From ZAX-1 sp046533095 (GTDB lineage: Bacteria; Bacillota; Clostridia; Lachnospirales; Lachnospiraceae): 64,000 nucleotides of DNA. Shown piece by piece: positions 8,770-15,813 of the stretch. A model generated the notes under the pieces. That model was given only the letters and a program-made list of their open reading frames with translations. It had not been told where the DNA came from and searched no databases. The position numbers were made by a program, and so were the translations under genes. The stretch lies in assembly GCA_046533095.1 (NCBI GenBank), contig JAJQRA010000018.1:1-64000 (forward strand). The letters are read 5' to 3'. Each line of letters begins with the position of its first letter. The first letter of the stretch is position 1.

Positions 8770-9748
8770 AAGGCAATATACGTTTACAAATGGCGGGCAA
8801 CGTACGCTAATAGGAGGGATTCAAAGATTCTCTACGCAAGATGGACCGGGCATAAGAACCACTGTATTTATAAAGGGCTGCCCACTGCATTGCCTGTGGT
8901 GCCATAACCCCGAGCTGATTAAAATGGCAGGGGAAATATCCTATCGGGAGCAAAGATGTATCGGTTGCATGAAATGTAGGGACATATGCCCTGTAAATGC
9001 TATTTCGAAAGGCGCAGAATTTTCGCCGCAAGATATAAAACTGCAAGGGCGAGAGCCTCAAAATATAATTAAAATAGAGCGCAGGGCTTGTACAGCATGC
9101 CTTGCATGCACTAAGGCATGCTACAGCGAAGCCCTTAAAGTGGATTCTACCCTAATGTCTGTAGATGAAGTCTTAGAAACAGTTCGGAAAGATCAAAGCT
9201 ATTACGAACATTCTGGCGGAGGTATGACATTAAGCGGTGGAGAAGTGCTTACAAGGGTGGCATTTGCATTGGATTTAATAAACGAAGCGCAAAAGTATGG
9301 GATTGCAACGGCAATAGAAACCAGTGGTTTTGGAAAACCGCAAGATCTAATGGAGCTTGCGAAAGCAAGTACGGATATTTTGTATGATATCAAACATATG
9401 GATGCTGAAAAACATCGCATATACACAGGGATCGACAATCAGGCAATACTTAAGAATATAAGGATGCTTAGCTGTGTTCCTTCCATACGCCCCAAAATAA
9501 CGATCAGGGTTCCTTGCATAAAAAATATCAATACAGAGGATGATAACATGCAGAAAACGGCAGAATATATGAATGGCTTAAACCTAAAAAAGATCCAGCT
9601 GATCCCATACCACAGTATGGGAATCAGCAAAGCAAGGCAGCAAGGGCAGGATCAGCCCAAATTTGAAACCCCGACAGACCATACCTTGCACCATATACAG
9701 CATATATTTAAAGAGTTTCACATTCATGCAGAAATCATGGGCGAATAA
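8738..9748 (+). CDS. glycyl radical enzyme activating enzyme (radical SAM)
   Basis: This 336-residue radical SAM protein has the cluster motif GCPLHCLWC (Cys48, 52, 55) directly after FSTQDGPGIRTTVF, the usual start of glycyl radical activases. An inserted ferredoxin domain carries two [4Fe-4S] motifs, CIGCMKCRDIC and CTACLACTKAC. MTLSGGEVL is the SAM-binding GGE segment. It abstracts the hydrogen from Gly761 of the preceding enzyme. The ORF overlaps that gene by 32 bp, which suggests translational coupling. GGTGCAGG lies before the ATG at 8738; an alternative ATG at 8759 would remove seven residues. The two-cluster insert is typical for activases of the dehydratase and decarboxylase clades, not of pyruvate formate-lyase. 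Confidence 0.93.
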   Translation: MLLQEQPMKSKRQYTFTNGGQRTLIGGIQRFSTQDGPGIRTTVFIKGCPLHCLWCHNPELIKMAGEISYREQRCIGCMKCRDICPVNAISKGAEFSPQDIKLQGREPQNIIKIERRACTACLACTKACYSEALKVDSTLMSVDEVLETVRKDQSYYEHSGGGMTLSGGEVLTRVAFALDLINEAQKYGIATAIETSGFGKPQDLMELAKASTDILYDIKHMDAEKHRIYTGIDNQAILKNIRMLSCVPSIRPKITIRVPCIKNINTEDDNMQKTAEYMNGLNLKKIQLIPYHSMGISKARQQGQDQPKFETPTDHTLHHIQHIFKEFHIHAEIMGE

Positions 9749-9826
9749 AAATTAGAAGCATTATCGATGACCGGTCTACAGGGCAAGAAAAAAAGTTGAA
9801 AATAAAGAAGGAAAGGTGGAAATAGG

Positions 9827-10840
9827 ATGGGGAAATTGAAAATATTTGTATACAGTTGCAGAGATGATGAGTATATTCTTTTTGAAGAATACCGAGAAAA
9901 ATGGAATTTAGAGCTTTCATACTGCAAAAGCCAGCCGACACTGGGAAATGCAGACTTAGCAAAGGGATATACTTGCATCACCATTGTAGGGACAGTGATT
10001 TCAGATGAACTGCTATATCGCTTTTATGAGTTGGGCGTCCGCATGATCGCAACAAGAAGTATTGGTGTAGACCACATAAATTTAAAATTGGCGGCAGAAC
10101 TTGGAATTCGTTTTTCCAATTTATCCTATTCTCCAAATGCAGTAGCGGACTTTGCGATTATGCTAATGCTGATGTGCCTGCGCAAGGCAAAATATATTTT
10201 GGAGCATTATAAGGTGAATGATTATGCACTTGCAAGGAATCGGGGGCGTGAGCTTCGGGATATGACGGTAGGGGTCGTAGGAGGAGGTAGAATCGGCCGT
10301 ACAGTCATGAAAGAACTAACAGGATTTGGATGCGAACTTTTGGTATATGACAATTACCACTTAGAAGAAGTAAAGGAATATGCAACCTATGTAGGGTATG
10401 ACGAATTGCTAGGACGTGCAGATATACTTACCGTTCATGCACCGGGAACAGATGGTACCCACCATATGCTAAATATGGAAAATGTTAAAAAATTAAAAAA
10501 AGGTGTAATCGTTATAAATACCTCCAGAGGCTCTAATATTGACAATAAAGCATTGATTTACGGAATTGAAAAGGAGATTATCAGTGCAGTAGGGATCGAT
10601 GTGATTGATCATGAGCCTGTAATTTACAATGTTGACCATAAAGACAGCCTATATATAGACCATGATGTGGCTGTTCTTGAAAGTTATCCAAATGTCATCA
10701 TTACACCCCATACAGCTTTTTTTACAGACCATGCTGTTCGCGATATGGTAGAGCATGCACTGCATAACTGTGTCTGTTTTTTACAAGGCAAAGAAATTCC
10801 AGATGAAATAAAAAGTGAAAAGAATAAACCAAGATCATGA
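9827..10840 (+). CDS. D-2-hydroxyacid dehydrogenase (D-lactate dehydrogenase/VanH-like)
   Basis: This 337-residue NAD-dependent enzyme has the Rossmann motif VGVVGGGRIGRTVM. The catalytic triad segments are INTSRGSNID (Arg), AVGIDVIDHEP (Glu) and ITPHTAFFTDHAV (His). The overall pattern, including ATRSIGVDHINL, is that of D-lactate dehydrogenase/VanH. It reduces a 2-oxo acid to the D-2-hydroxy acid, or the reverse. As the last gene of unit A it probably works with the aminotransferase on the same carbon skeleton, either to make a hydroxy acid intermediate or to dispose of reducing equivalents. AAAGGTGG lies about 8 bp before the ATG. No terminator is obvious after it. Confidence 0.9.
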   Translation: MGKLKIFVYSCRDDEYILFEEYREKWNLELSYCKSQPTLGNADLAKGYTCITIVGTVISDELLYRFYELGVRMIATRSIGVDHINLKLAAELGIRFSNLSYSPNAVADFAIMLMLMCLRKAKYILEHYKVNDYALARNRGRELRDMTVGVVGGGRIGRTVMKELTGFGCELLVYDNYHLEEVKEYATYVGYDELLGRADILTVHAPGTDGTHHMLNMENVKKLKKGVIVINTSRGSNIDNKALIYGIEKEIISAVGIDVIDHEPVIYNVDHKDSLYIDHDVAVLESYPNVIITPHTAFFTDHAVRDMVEHALHNCVCFLQGKEIPDEIKSEKNKPRS

Positions 10841-11143
10841 TCCGAAGATTCTTCTTACAATGGATGAAATACCGCATTCAGCGAATGATGATGGACTTCG
10901 TCAATTTTATATTGTTGGCTGGTTGCTAATGGGCTAAATTAGTGGCCAGAAAATATTAAACAATTTAAGGGTGCCATTGTTAATGGAAATTTTGCGGTTT
11001 TTAGATTGACTAGGATTTCGATTAGAAGTATCTATACACGAAATTGAAAATGTGCATAAATTTATTGAAAAAATAGTGAATATGAATAAAAATATGTCTA
11101 TATATTTGCGAAAAGTGATTAGAAAAATAAAATCAAAAAATGC
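10841..11143. other. gap between units A and B, no gene seen
   Basis: This is AT-rich DNA with only very short frames lacking ribosome sites. I see no terminator for unit A, no tRNA and no recognisable remnant; some read-through into unit B is possible. Confidence 0.5.
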
Positions 11144-11177
11144 TTGACATAGAATTATGATTGGTATATCATACTAA
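11144..11177 (+). promoter_or_regulatory. promoter of unit B with overlapping palindromic operator candidate
   Basis: TTGACA (11144-11149), a 17-bp spacer and TATCAT (11167-11172) form a near-consensus promoter. The near-perfect palindrome TTGGTATATCATACTAA (11161-11177, one mismatch) covers the -10 box, an ideal place for repression. The palindrome is not the same as the one in front of unit A, so a shared regulator is not proven. Confidence 0.7.
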
Positions 11178-11221
11178 TAAATCTAAAGAGGTCATACAAC
11201 ACATACATAATAATATAACGC

Positions 11222-11264
11222 AGAACAGCAAAGACGCTTAGCGAGTCCTTGCTGTTCTTTTTTA
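11222..11264 (+). terminator. leader terminator (attenuator candidate) upstream of unit B
   Basis: AGAACAGCAA (11222-11231) pairs perfectly with TTGCTGTTCT (11249-11258), with inner GAC/GTC and CGC/GCG pairing, and a run of T follows. Like the leader of unit A, it stands between promoter and first gene, about 150 bp before the start codon. It should stop most transcripts unless read through. Confidence 0.65.
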
Positions 11265-11270
11265 TTTTAA

Positions 11271-11392
11271 TATGATAGGAAAGTGCTTCTATCATATAAA
11301 AACCCTCCGGGAGGATCGCACTGTGGCGTATAAGAAAGTTGTTGCTGACGCAACCGCCGCAGAGGGAGAATCCTGCGAGCAGGATTCTATTC
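11271..11392 (+). repeat. dispersed structured repeat, copy A
   Basis: This segment of about 120 bp contains hairpins TATGATAG/CTATCATA, GTTGCTGACGCAAC and AGAATCCTGCGAGCAGGATTCT. The inverse complement of 37278-37401 matches it along its whole length with scattered changes that mostly keep the stems, for example the first hairpin loop and the final GAATCC/GGATTC arms. Here it forms the 5' leader of the ABC ATPase gene, between the leader terminator and the ribosome site. Confidence 0.75.
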
Positions 11393-11411
11393 TAAAGGTG
11401 GAGGAAAAAAC

Positions 11412-12158
11412 ATGGGAAAGAAGATGATAGAGCTAAAAGGAATCAAGAAGTCGTTCGGAGATTTAAATGTATTAAAAGGTGTTGATTTATCTATAGAAAA
11501 GGGGGAGGTAATCGTAATTCTAGGGCCAAGCGGTTCTGGAAAGACCACGTTTCTACGAACCATTAATTTTCTGGATCCGGCCAATGAGGGCACGATTGAA
11601 ATTGATGGGTTACGCATTGATTGTACCAAGGCACATAAAAAGGATATCGCCATAATGAGGAAGAAAACAACGATGGTTTTTCAAAACTACAACTTGTTTA
11701 AGAATATGACGGCACTTGAAAATGTGATGGAAGGGATGGTTCTAGTCCAGAAAAGGGAGAAAGAGGAAGCAAGGAAGATTGCAATAGAGGCATTAGAAAA
11801 GGTCGGGCTAGGAGAACGTATCAACTATTATCCATCACAGATGTCAGGAGGTCAGCAGCAAAGGGCAGGCATTACGAGGGCAATGGTATTAAATCCAGAT
11901 GTAATATTGTTTGACGAGCCAACTTCTGCCTTAGATCCTGAGCTGATTGGAGAAGTATTAAACCTTATGAAAATTGTGGCAAAGAGTGGAATTACGATGA
12001 TTGTAGTGACTCATGAAATCAAATTTGCACATGATGTGGCTACCAAAGTTATATTTATGGATGGCGGTAGGATCGTTGAACAGGGCAGTCCACAGGAAGT
12101 CATAGATAATCCAAAACAGGAACGTACCCGCCAGTTTTTAAGTAGTATTCGCAGTTAA
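11412..12158 (+). CDS. amino-acid ABC transporter ATP-binding protein (GlnQ/HisP family)
   Basis: This 248-residue ATPase shows Walker A (LGPSGSGKTT), the ABC signature (MSGGQQQR), Walker B (ILFDEPTSALDPE) and the switch histidine (VVTHEIKFAHDVA). DPE after the Walker B motif and the overall length are typical of polar amino-acid importers. The start lies behind AAAGGTGGAGG. It has no permease partner in this unit and should power the two permeases encoded at 4956-6387. The binding protein follows 220 bp later. Confidence 0.93.
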   Translation: MGKKMIELKGIKKSFGDLNVLKGVDLSIEKGEVIVILGPSGSGKTTFLRTINFLDPANEGTIEIDGLRIDCTKAHKKDIAIMRKKTTMVFQNYNLFKNMTALENVMEGMVLVQKREKEEARKIAIEALEKVGLGERINYYPSQMSGGQQQRAGITRAMVLNPDVILFDEPTSALDPELIGEVLNLMKIVAKSGITMIVVTHEIKFAHDVATKVIFMDGGRIVEQGSPQEVIDNPKQERTRQFLSSIRS

Positions 12159-12378
12159 TGTTATCATCATTTAAAATAATTGCAAATGAAACGATAAGGC
12201 AAGCTGCCAAAGTGGATTTAATTACCCAAGAGGGTATTTAGATAAAAGCAATTGAAACGAGGAGGAACGTGTAAAAGAAGTATAATGGTTTCGTACGACC
12301 GAATGGTTACAAGAAAATCATTTTTACACGACAAAAAAGCCGATGAATGAAAATTCATTGCAGAAATGAGGAGCTATT

Positions 12379-13281
12379 ATGAAAGAACGTAAGAGGATCG
12401 TAGCATTATTAATGGCAACAGGAATGATTATGGCAACCATGGCTGGTTGTGGAAGCAAGGCAGATAACACAAAAGCAGCTGAAAACGACACGTTAGAAGA
12501 TGCATCATCAGATACGCCCAGTGATGAGGCAACAGGAGATGTAGAAAAAGTATCCATTGCATTAGATGCTAATGTGGCACCTTTTACAAATTATGACGAA
12601 GATGGAAATCTTGCAGGATTTGACTACGAAGTATTGCAAAAAATAGATGAACTTTTGCCGGAATTTGAATTTGAATACGAAATGGTAGACTACGATGCGG
12701 CGGCAATCGGGCTAGAAGCCGGACAATATGATTTAGAGGCAGGTGATAAATATAAGACTTCTGCAAGGGCAGAGAAATTTCTGATTACGGATTCTTATTT
12801 CTATACGGCAATCGTTATGGCAGTAAAAGCAGACAGTGGCATTGCTTCTATTGAAGATATGAAAGGCAAAGCACTTGTTCCAGTACCGCAGGCAGATGGA
12901 TTAAGGCAAGTGTATGTAGACTATATGGCGGCAAATCCAGATGCAGATATCACACAAGAAACAGGTTCATCGTTGATTTCCATAGCAGATGGCCTACAAT
13001 ATGTAGCAAATGGACGTTATGATGCAATGATTAATGACCCCGGAATGTTTAAAGATACCTTAGATGCAGATGCAGACCTAGCGGGTAAAATCACAGTTAC
13101 CGAAGATCCCTTCACGGTAGTAGGTGCACATTTCATCATCAATAAAGAAAAGACAGCATTAGCAGAGGCAGTAAACGGTGCGATTGCAACACTAAAAGCC
13201 GATGGTACATTAGGTGAAATGACAGCAGCACTATGGGGTGAAGATATCATCGAGAAATACAAAGAAGTTGCCCTAGATTAA
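12379..13281 (+). CDS. amino-acid ABC transporter substrate-binding lipoprotein
   Basis: This 300-residue protein has a lipoprotein signal (lipobox MAGC, Cys24), an acidic low-complexity linker to about residue 55, and then a two-lobed SBP_bac_3 domain. FDYEVLQKI and SARAEKF hold the residues that normally bind the alpha-carboxylate and hinge. GRYDAMINDPGMF has the acidic residue expected near the amino group. The segment after the first lobe reads VPVPQADGL, where most family members have a G-S/T-T motif, so the side-chain pocket may be unusual. It captures the substrate outside the membrane for the split transporter. The ligand is probably an amino acid or a close analogue; which one cannot be told. 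Confidence 0.9.
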   Translation: MKERKRIVALLMATGMIMATMAGCGSKADNTKAAENDTLEDASSDTPSDEATGDVEKVSIALDANVAPFTNYDEDGNLAGFDYEVLQKIDELLPEFEFEYEMVDYDAAAIGLEAGQYDLEAGDKYKTSARAEKFLITDSYFYTAIVMAVKADSGIASIEDMKGKALVPVPQADGLRQVYVDYMAANPDADITQETGSSLISIADGLQYVANGRYDAMINDPGMFKDTLDADADLAGKITVTEDPFTVVGAHFIINKEKTALAEAVNGAIATLKADGTLGEMTAALWGEDIIEKYKEVALD

Positions 13282-13336
13282 ACAGCTGTGTGAAGTGATA
13301 TGATTACCGGAAACGATTTAGAAGGTGCGGCGAAAT

Positions 13337-13418
13337 AGCCACAGCGACGAACGGGTGGCTTTTGGCAGATAGCCTATTTGTGCGGCAAAGCGAAATTTAA
13401 AAATAGAAGCTTTGCCGC
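13337..13418 (+). promoter_or_regulatory. two hairpins between binding protein and SDR gene
   Basis: AGCCAC/GTGGCT (13337-13360, followed by TTT) and the perfect GCGGCAAAGC/GCTTTGCCGC (arms 13382-13391 and 13409-13418) lie in the 163-bp gap. Such hairpins after a binding-protein gene often stabilise its mRNA or reduce read-through, so that the binding protein is made in excess. That role is inferred. Confidence 0.45.
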
Positions 13419-13444
13419 AGCTTGTTATAGGGAGGTAACAAAAA

Positions 13445-14200
13445 ATGCCGGAAAAAGCATTCATGGGAAAAGTAGCGCTCATCACAGGAGGCCATTCAGG
13501 AATTGGGGAAGCGATTGCAAAAAAATTTGCTTTTATGGGTGCGGATATAGCCATGATAGGAATGAGCGTCGAAAAAGGAATGCATGCCACCAAACAGGTG
13601 ATAGAGCAATATCAGGTAAAGGCAGTGGACTACCGATGCAATGTAGCAAAGGAAGAAGAAGTGAGAAATACGGTTGCACAAATCGTAGAAGAATTTGGGA
13701 AAATTGATTTTCTAATTAACAATGCAGGTATTTATCCGGCGGTACCATTTTTAGAAATGGACAGTGAACTGTTTTGTAAAATCTTTGACATAAATGTAAA
13801 AGGTATATTTCATATGACGAAAGAAGTGGTAAATCAATCCATGAAAGCACAAAGGGCGGGAAAGGTGATTTCCATCAGTTCGGTGGACAGTTGGAAACCG
13901 ACAAAAGGAATCACAGCCTATGCGGCATCGAAAGCGGCCGTTAACAGTCTGGTGAAATCGTTTGCACTTGAATTGGCTGAATATGGGATTACGTCAAACG
14001 GGGTGGCGCCCGGCTGGGTAGCAACAGAAGCGGTATTAAAGGCAGGGCGCTTTAAAAGCCAGATACAAGATGTCTTAAAAAGACGTATGGCAGAGCCTTG
14101 TGAAATTGGAGAAATCGTCACGTTTCTCTGTGAAGAGAGAGCAGACTATATCAATGGAGAAATCCTAAATCTAAGCGGAGGACTTCTTATGAACGGATAA
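13445..14200 (+). CDS. short-chain dehydrogenase/reductase (SDR)
   Basis: This 251-residue classical SDR has the cofactor motif ITGGHSGIGEAIA (residues about 13-25), NNAGIY, the catalytic serine in SISSVDS, and the YAASK catalytic pair. The C-terminal YINGEILNLSGG is typical of the FabG-like branch. It oxidises or reduces a hydroxyl/carbonyl group with NAD(P). Within unit B it lies between the binding protein and the mutase reactivase, so it may act on the substrate or the product of the B12 mutase. TAGGGAGG lies before the ATG. Confidence 0.88.
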   Translation: MPEKAFMGKVALITGGHSGIGEAIAKKFAFMGADIAMIGMSVEKGMHATKQVIEQYQVKAVDYRCNVAKEEEVRNTVAQIVEEFGKIDFLINNAGIYPAVPFLEMDSELFCKIFDINVKGIFHMTKEVVNQSMKAQRAGKVISISSVDSWKPTKGITAYAASKAAVNSLVKSFALELAEYGITSNGVAPGWVATEAVLKAGRFKSQIQDVLKRRMAEPCEIGEIVTFLCEERADYINGEILNLSGGLLMNG

Positions 14201-14227
14201 AAGAAACATTTGGTGGGAGGAGAGCCA

Positions 14228-15631
14228 ATGCCCTATACGATATTAGTGGATTTTGGAAGTACATTTACAAAGACCGTAGTTCTGGATTTGGAAAATGGGG
14301 AAAAAGTAATGACAAGCCACTATCCATCTACCGTCAATACAGATGCAAGCATCGCATTGAATGCAAATCTTTTAGAGGTCAAAAAGTACATTGGTGAAAA
14401 GGGCGTAGCGCAGGCACAGATACGAGCGAGCAGTTCAGCGGCCGGCGGACTGCGCATGATCGTATCCGGGTTAACGCCACACTACAGTTTGACGGCAGGA
14501 AAGAACGTAGCATTAGGAGCTGGAGCACGCGTAATCAAAACATATTCTTATTTGCTAAGCGATGATGATATATGCCAAATTGAGAAAATTAATCCAGAAA
14601 TCCTGTTGCTCTGTGGTGGTATAGAAGGCGGAAATGGAGATTGGGTCTTTGAAAACGCTGTAAAGCTGGCGAAGAGCAATACCCTTTTAAACCCAATTGT
14701 ATATGCCGGCAATCAAAAAATAGCAAAAGAGGTACGCGCCATACTTTTGCGTAGCCAAAAAGAATGCTATGTAGTGGAAAACGTATTTCCCTCTTTAAAA
14801 GAATTCAATGCAGCTCCGGCAGGGGCAGTAATCCGCAATTTATTTATGAAGCGAATTGTTGGAATGAAAGGCCTCTCTAACGTAAAAGATATGGTAGGCG
14901 ATGTTCTGATGCCGACGCCAGCAGCCGTACTAGAGGGCGGATGTCTGCTTGCCGAAGGCAATTTAACGGAACCGGGATTTGGAGAATGCATGGTTTTCGA
15001 TGTGGGAGGCGCTACCACAGATGTATATTCGTTTATTAAAAATCAAGCGGGAAATTTGAAAATGACAGGTGCGCCGGAGCCGGATCATAAACGGACGGTA
15101 GAAGGGGATCTAGGGTTGCGCTCATCTGCCTGCTCCTTGCTTGATGCGGTTAATGTCAGGCAATTCGCGCTTTCTTTATCGGAAAATTCTTCCCGGCCAA
15201 TCGAAGAAACATGGATTTTAAACCGATGCGGCTACCGGAAATCGCATGAAGATTATATTGCAGAAAATGAAATAGAACGGAAGCTGGATGACATTTTAGC
15301 GCAGTATGCAGTTAAAATCAGCGCAAGACGACATGGTGGCCGTATCCTAAATGCATATACAAAAGGTGCCGGAGAAATTCAAGAAGGGAAAAATCTAAAT
15401 GGTATCCGTTCAATTATCGGAACAGGCGGCCCTATCATCTACAATGAAAATCCCTGTAGCATCTTATTACAGGCTCTGCGCACAGAGCGAGAAAAAGAGA
15501 TGCTGCTCCCTACCGATGCTAGATTCTATCTGGACAGTTCCTACCTACTATACGCAATCGGTTTAGCGGCTCCGTTAAATCCGAGTGGAGCACTTTATAT
15601 TGCAAAAGAAAATATAGAAGAAATAGGTTAA
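14228..15631 (+). CDS. MutL/GlmL-type reactivase for a coenzyme-B12 mutase
   Basis: This 467-residue protein of the actin/ASKHA fold has two phosphate-binding segments, LVDFGSTFTKTVV at the N-terminus and VFDVGGATTDVYS in the middle, and a RASSSAAGGLRM signature. These are hallmarks of MutL (GlmL), which is encoded between the glutamate mutase subunits in clostridia and is thought to reload inactivated mutase with fresh cofactor. The start at 14228 follows GGGAGGAG; an in-frame start at 14210 lies inside that ribosome site. The mutase gene follows 182 bp downstream. Its presence strongly supports a B12-dependent carbon-skeleton mutase in this operon. Confidence 0.93.
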   Translation: MPYTILVDFGSTFTKTVVLDLENGEKVMTSHYPSTVNTDASIALNANLLEVKKYIGEKGVAQAQIRASSSAAGGLRMIVSGLTPHYSLTAGKNVALGAGARVIKTYSYLLSDDDICQIEKINPEILLLCGGIEGGNGDWVFENAVKLAKSNTLLNPIVYAGNQKIAKEVRAILLRSQKECYVVENVFPSLKEFNAAPAGAVIRNLFMKRIVGMKGLSNVKDMVGDVLMPTPAAVLEGGCLLAEGNLTEPGFGECMVFDVGGATTDVYSFIKNQAGNLKMTGAPEPDHKRTVEGDLGLRSSACSLLDAVNVRQFALSLSENSSRPIEETWILNRCGYRKSHEDYIAENEIERKLDDILAQYAVKISARRHGGRILNAYTKGAGEIQEGKNLNGIRSIIGTGGPIIYNENPCSILLQALRTEREKEMLLPTDARFYLDSSYLLYAIGLAAPLNPSGALYIAKENIEEIG

Positions 15632-15682
15632 AAAATACTTTTTGACATCGTACGTGCATCATACGCGACAATACGTAACAGT

Positions 15683-15793
15683 GGCTATGCCTATATAGAT
15701 TCTAACAGAAGAAATAAGCAAAGTCGTCAACCATAAAGGTGATGTCATAAGCCGGCTATGCCTATGTAGATTCTAACAGAAGAAATAAGCAAA
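15683..15793 (+). repeat. 40-bp direct repeat, 71-bp period, upstream of the mutase
   Basis: The segments 15683-15722 and 15754-15793 are identical except for one base; both begin GGCTATGCCTAT and end GAAATAAGCAAA. The second copy ends just before the ribosome site of the mutase gene. Apart from this repeat the 182-bp gap holds nothing recognisable. Confidence 0.85.
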
Positions 15794-15813
15794 AGTGCAA
15801 GGGAGGGATTTGG

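Noticed and set aside
2147..11177. A single shared GntR operator for units A and B
   Set aside because: The two palindromes (TAATAC-GTATTA and TTGGTAT-ATACTAA) have different half-sites, so common control by the GntR protein is only a hypothesis.
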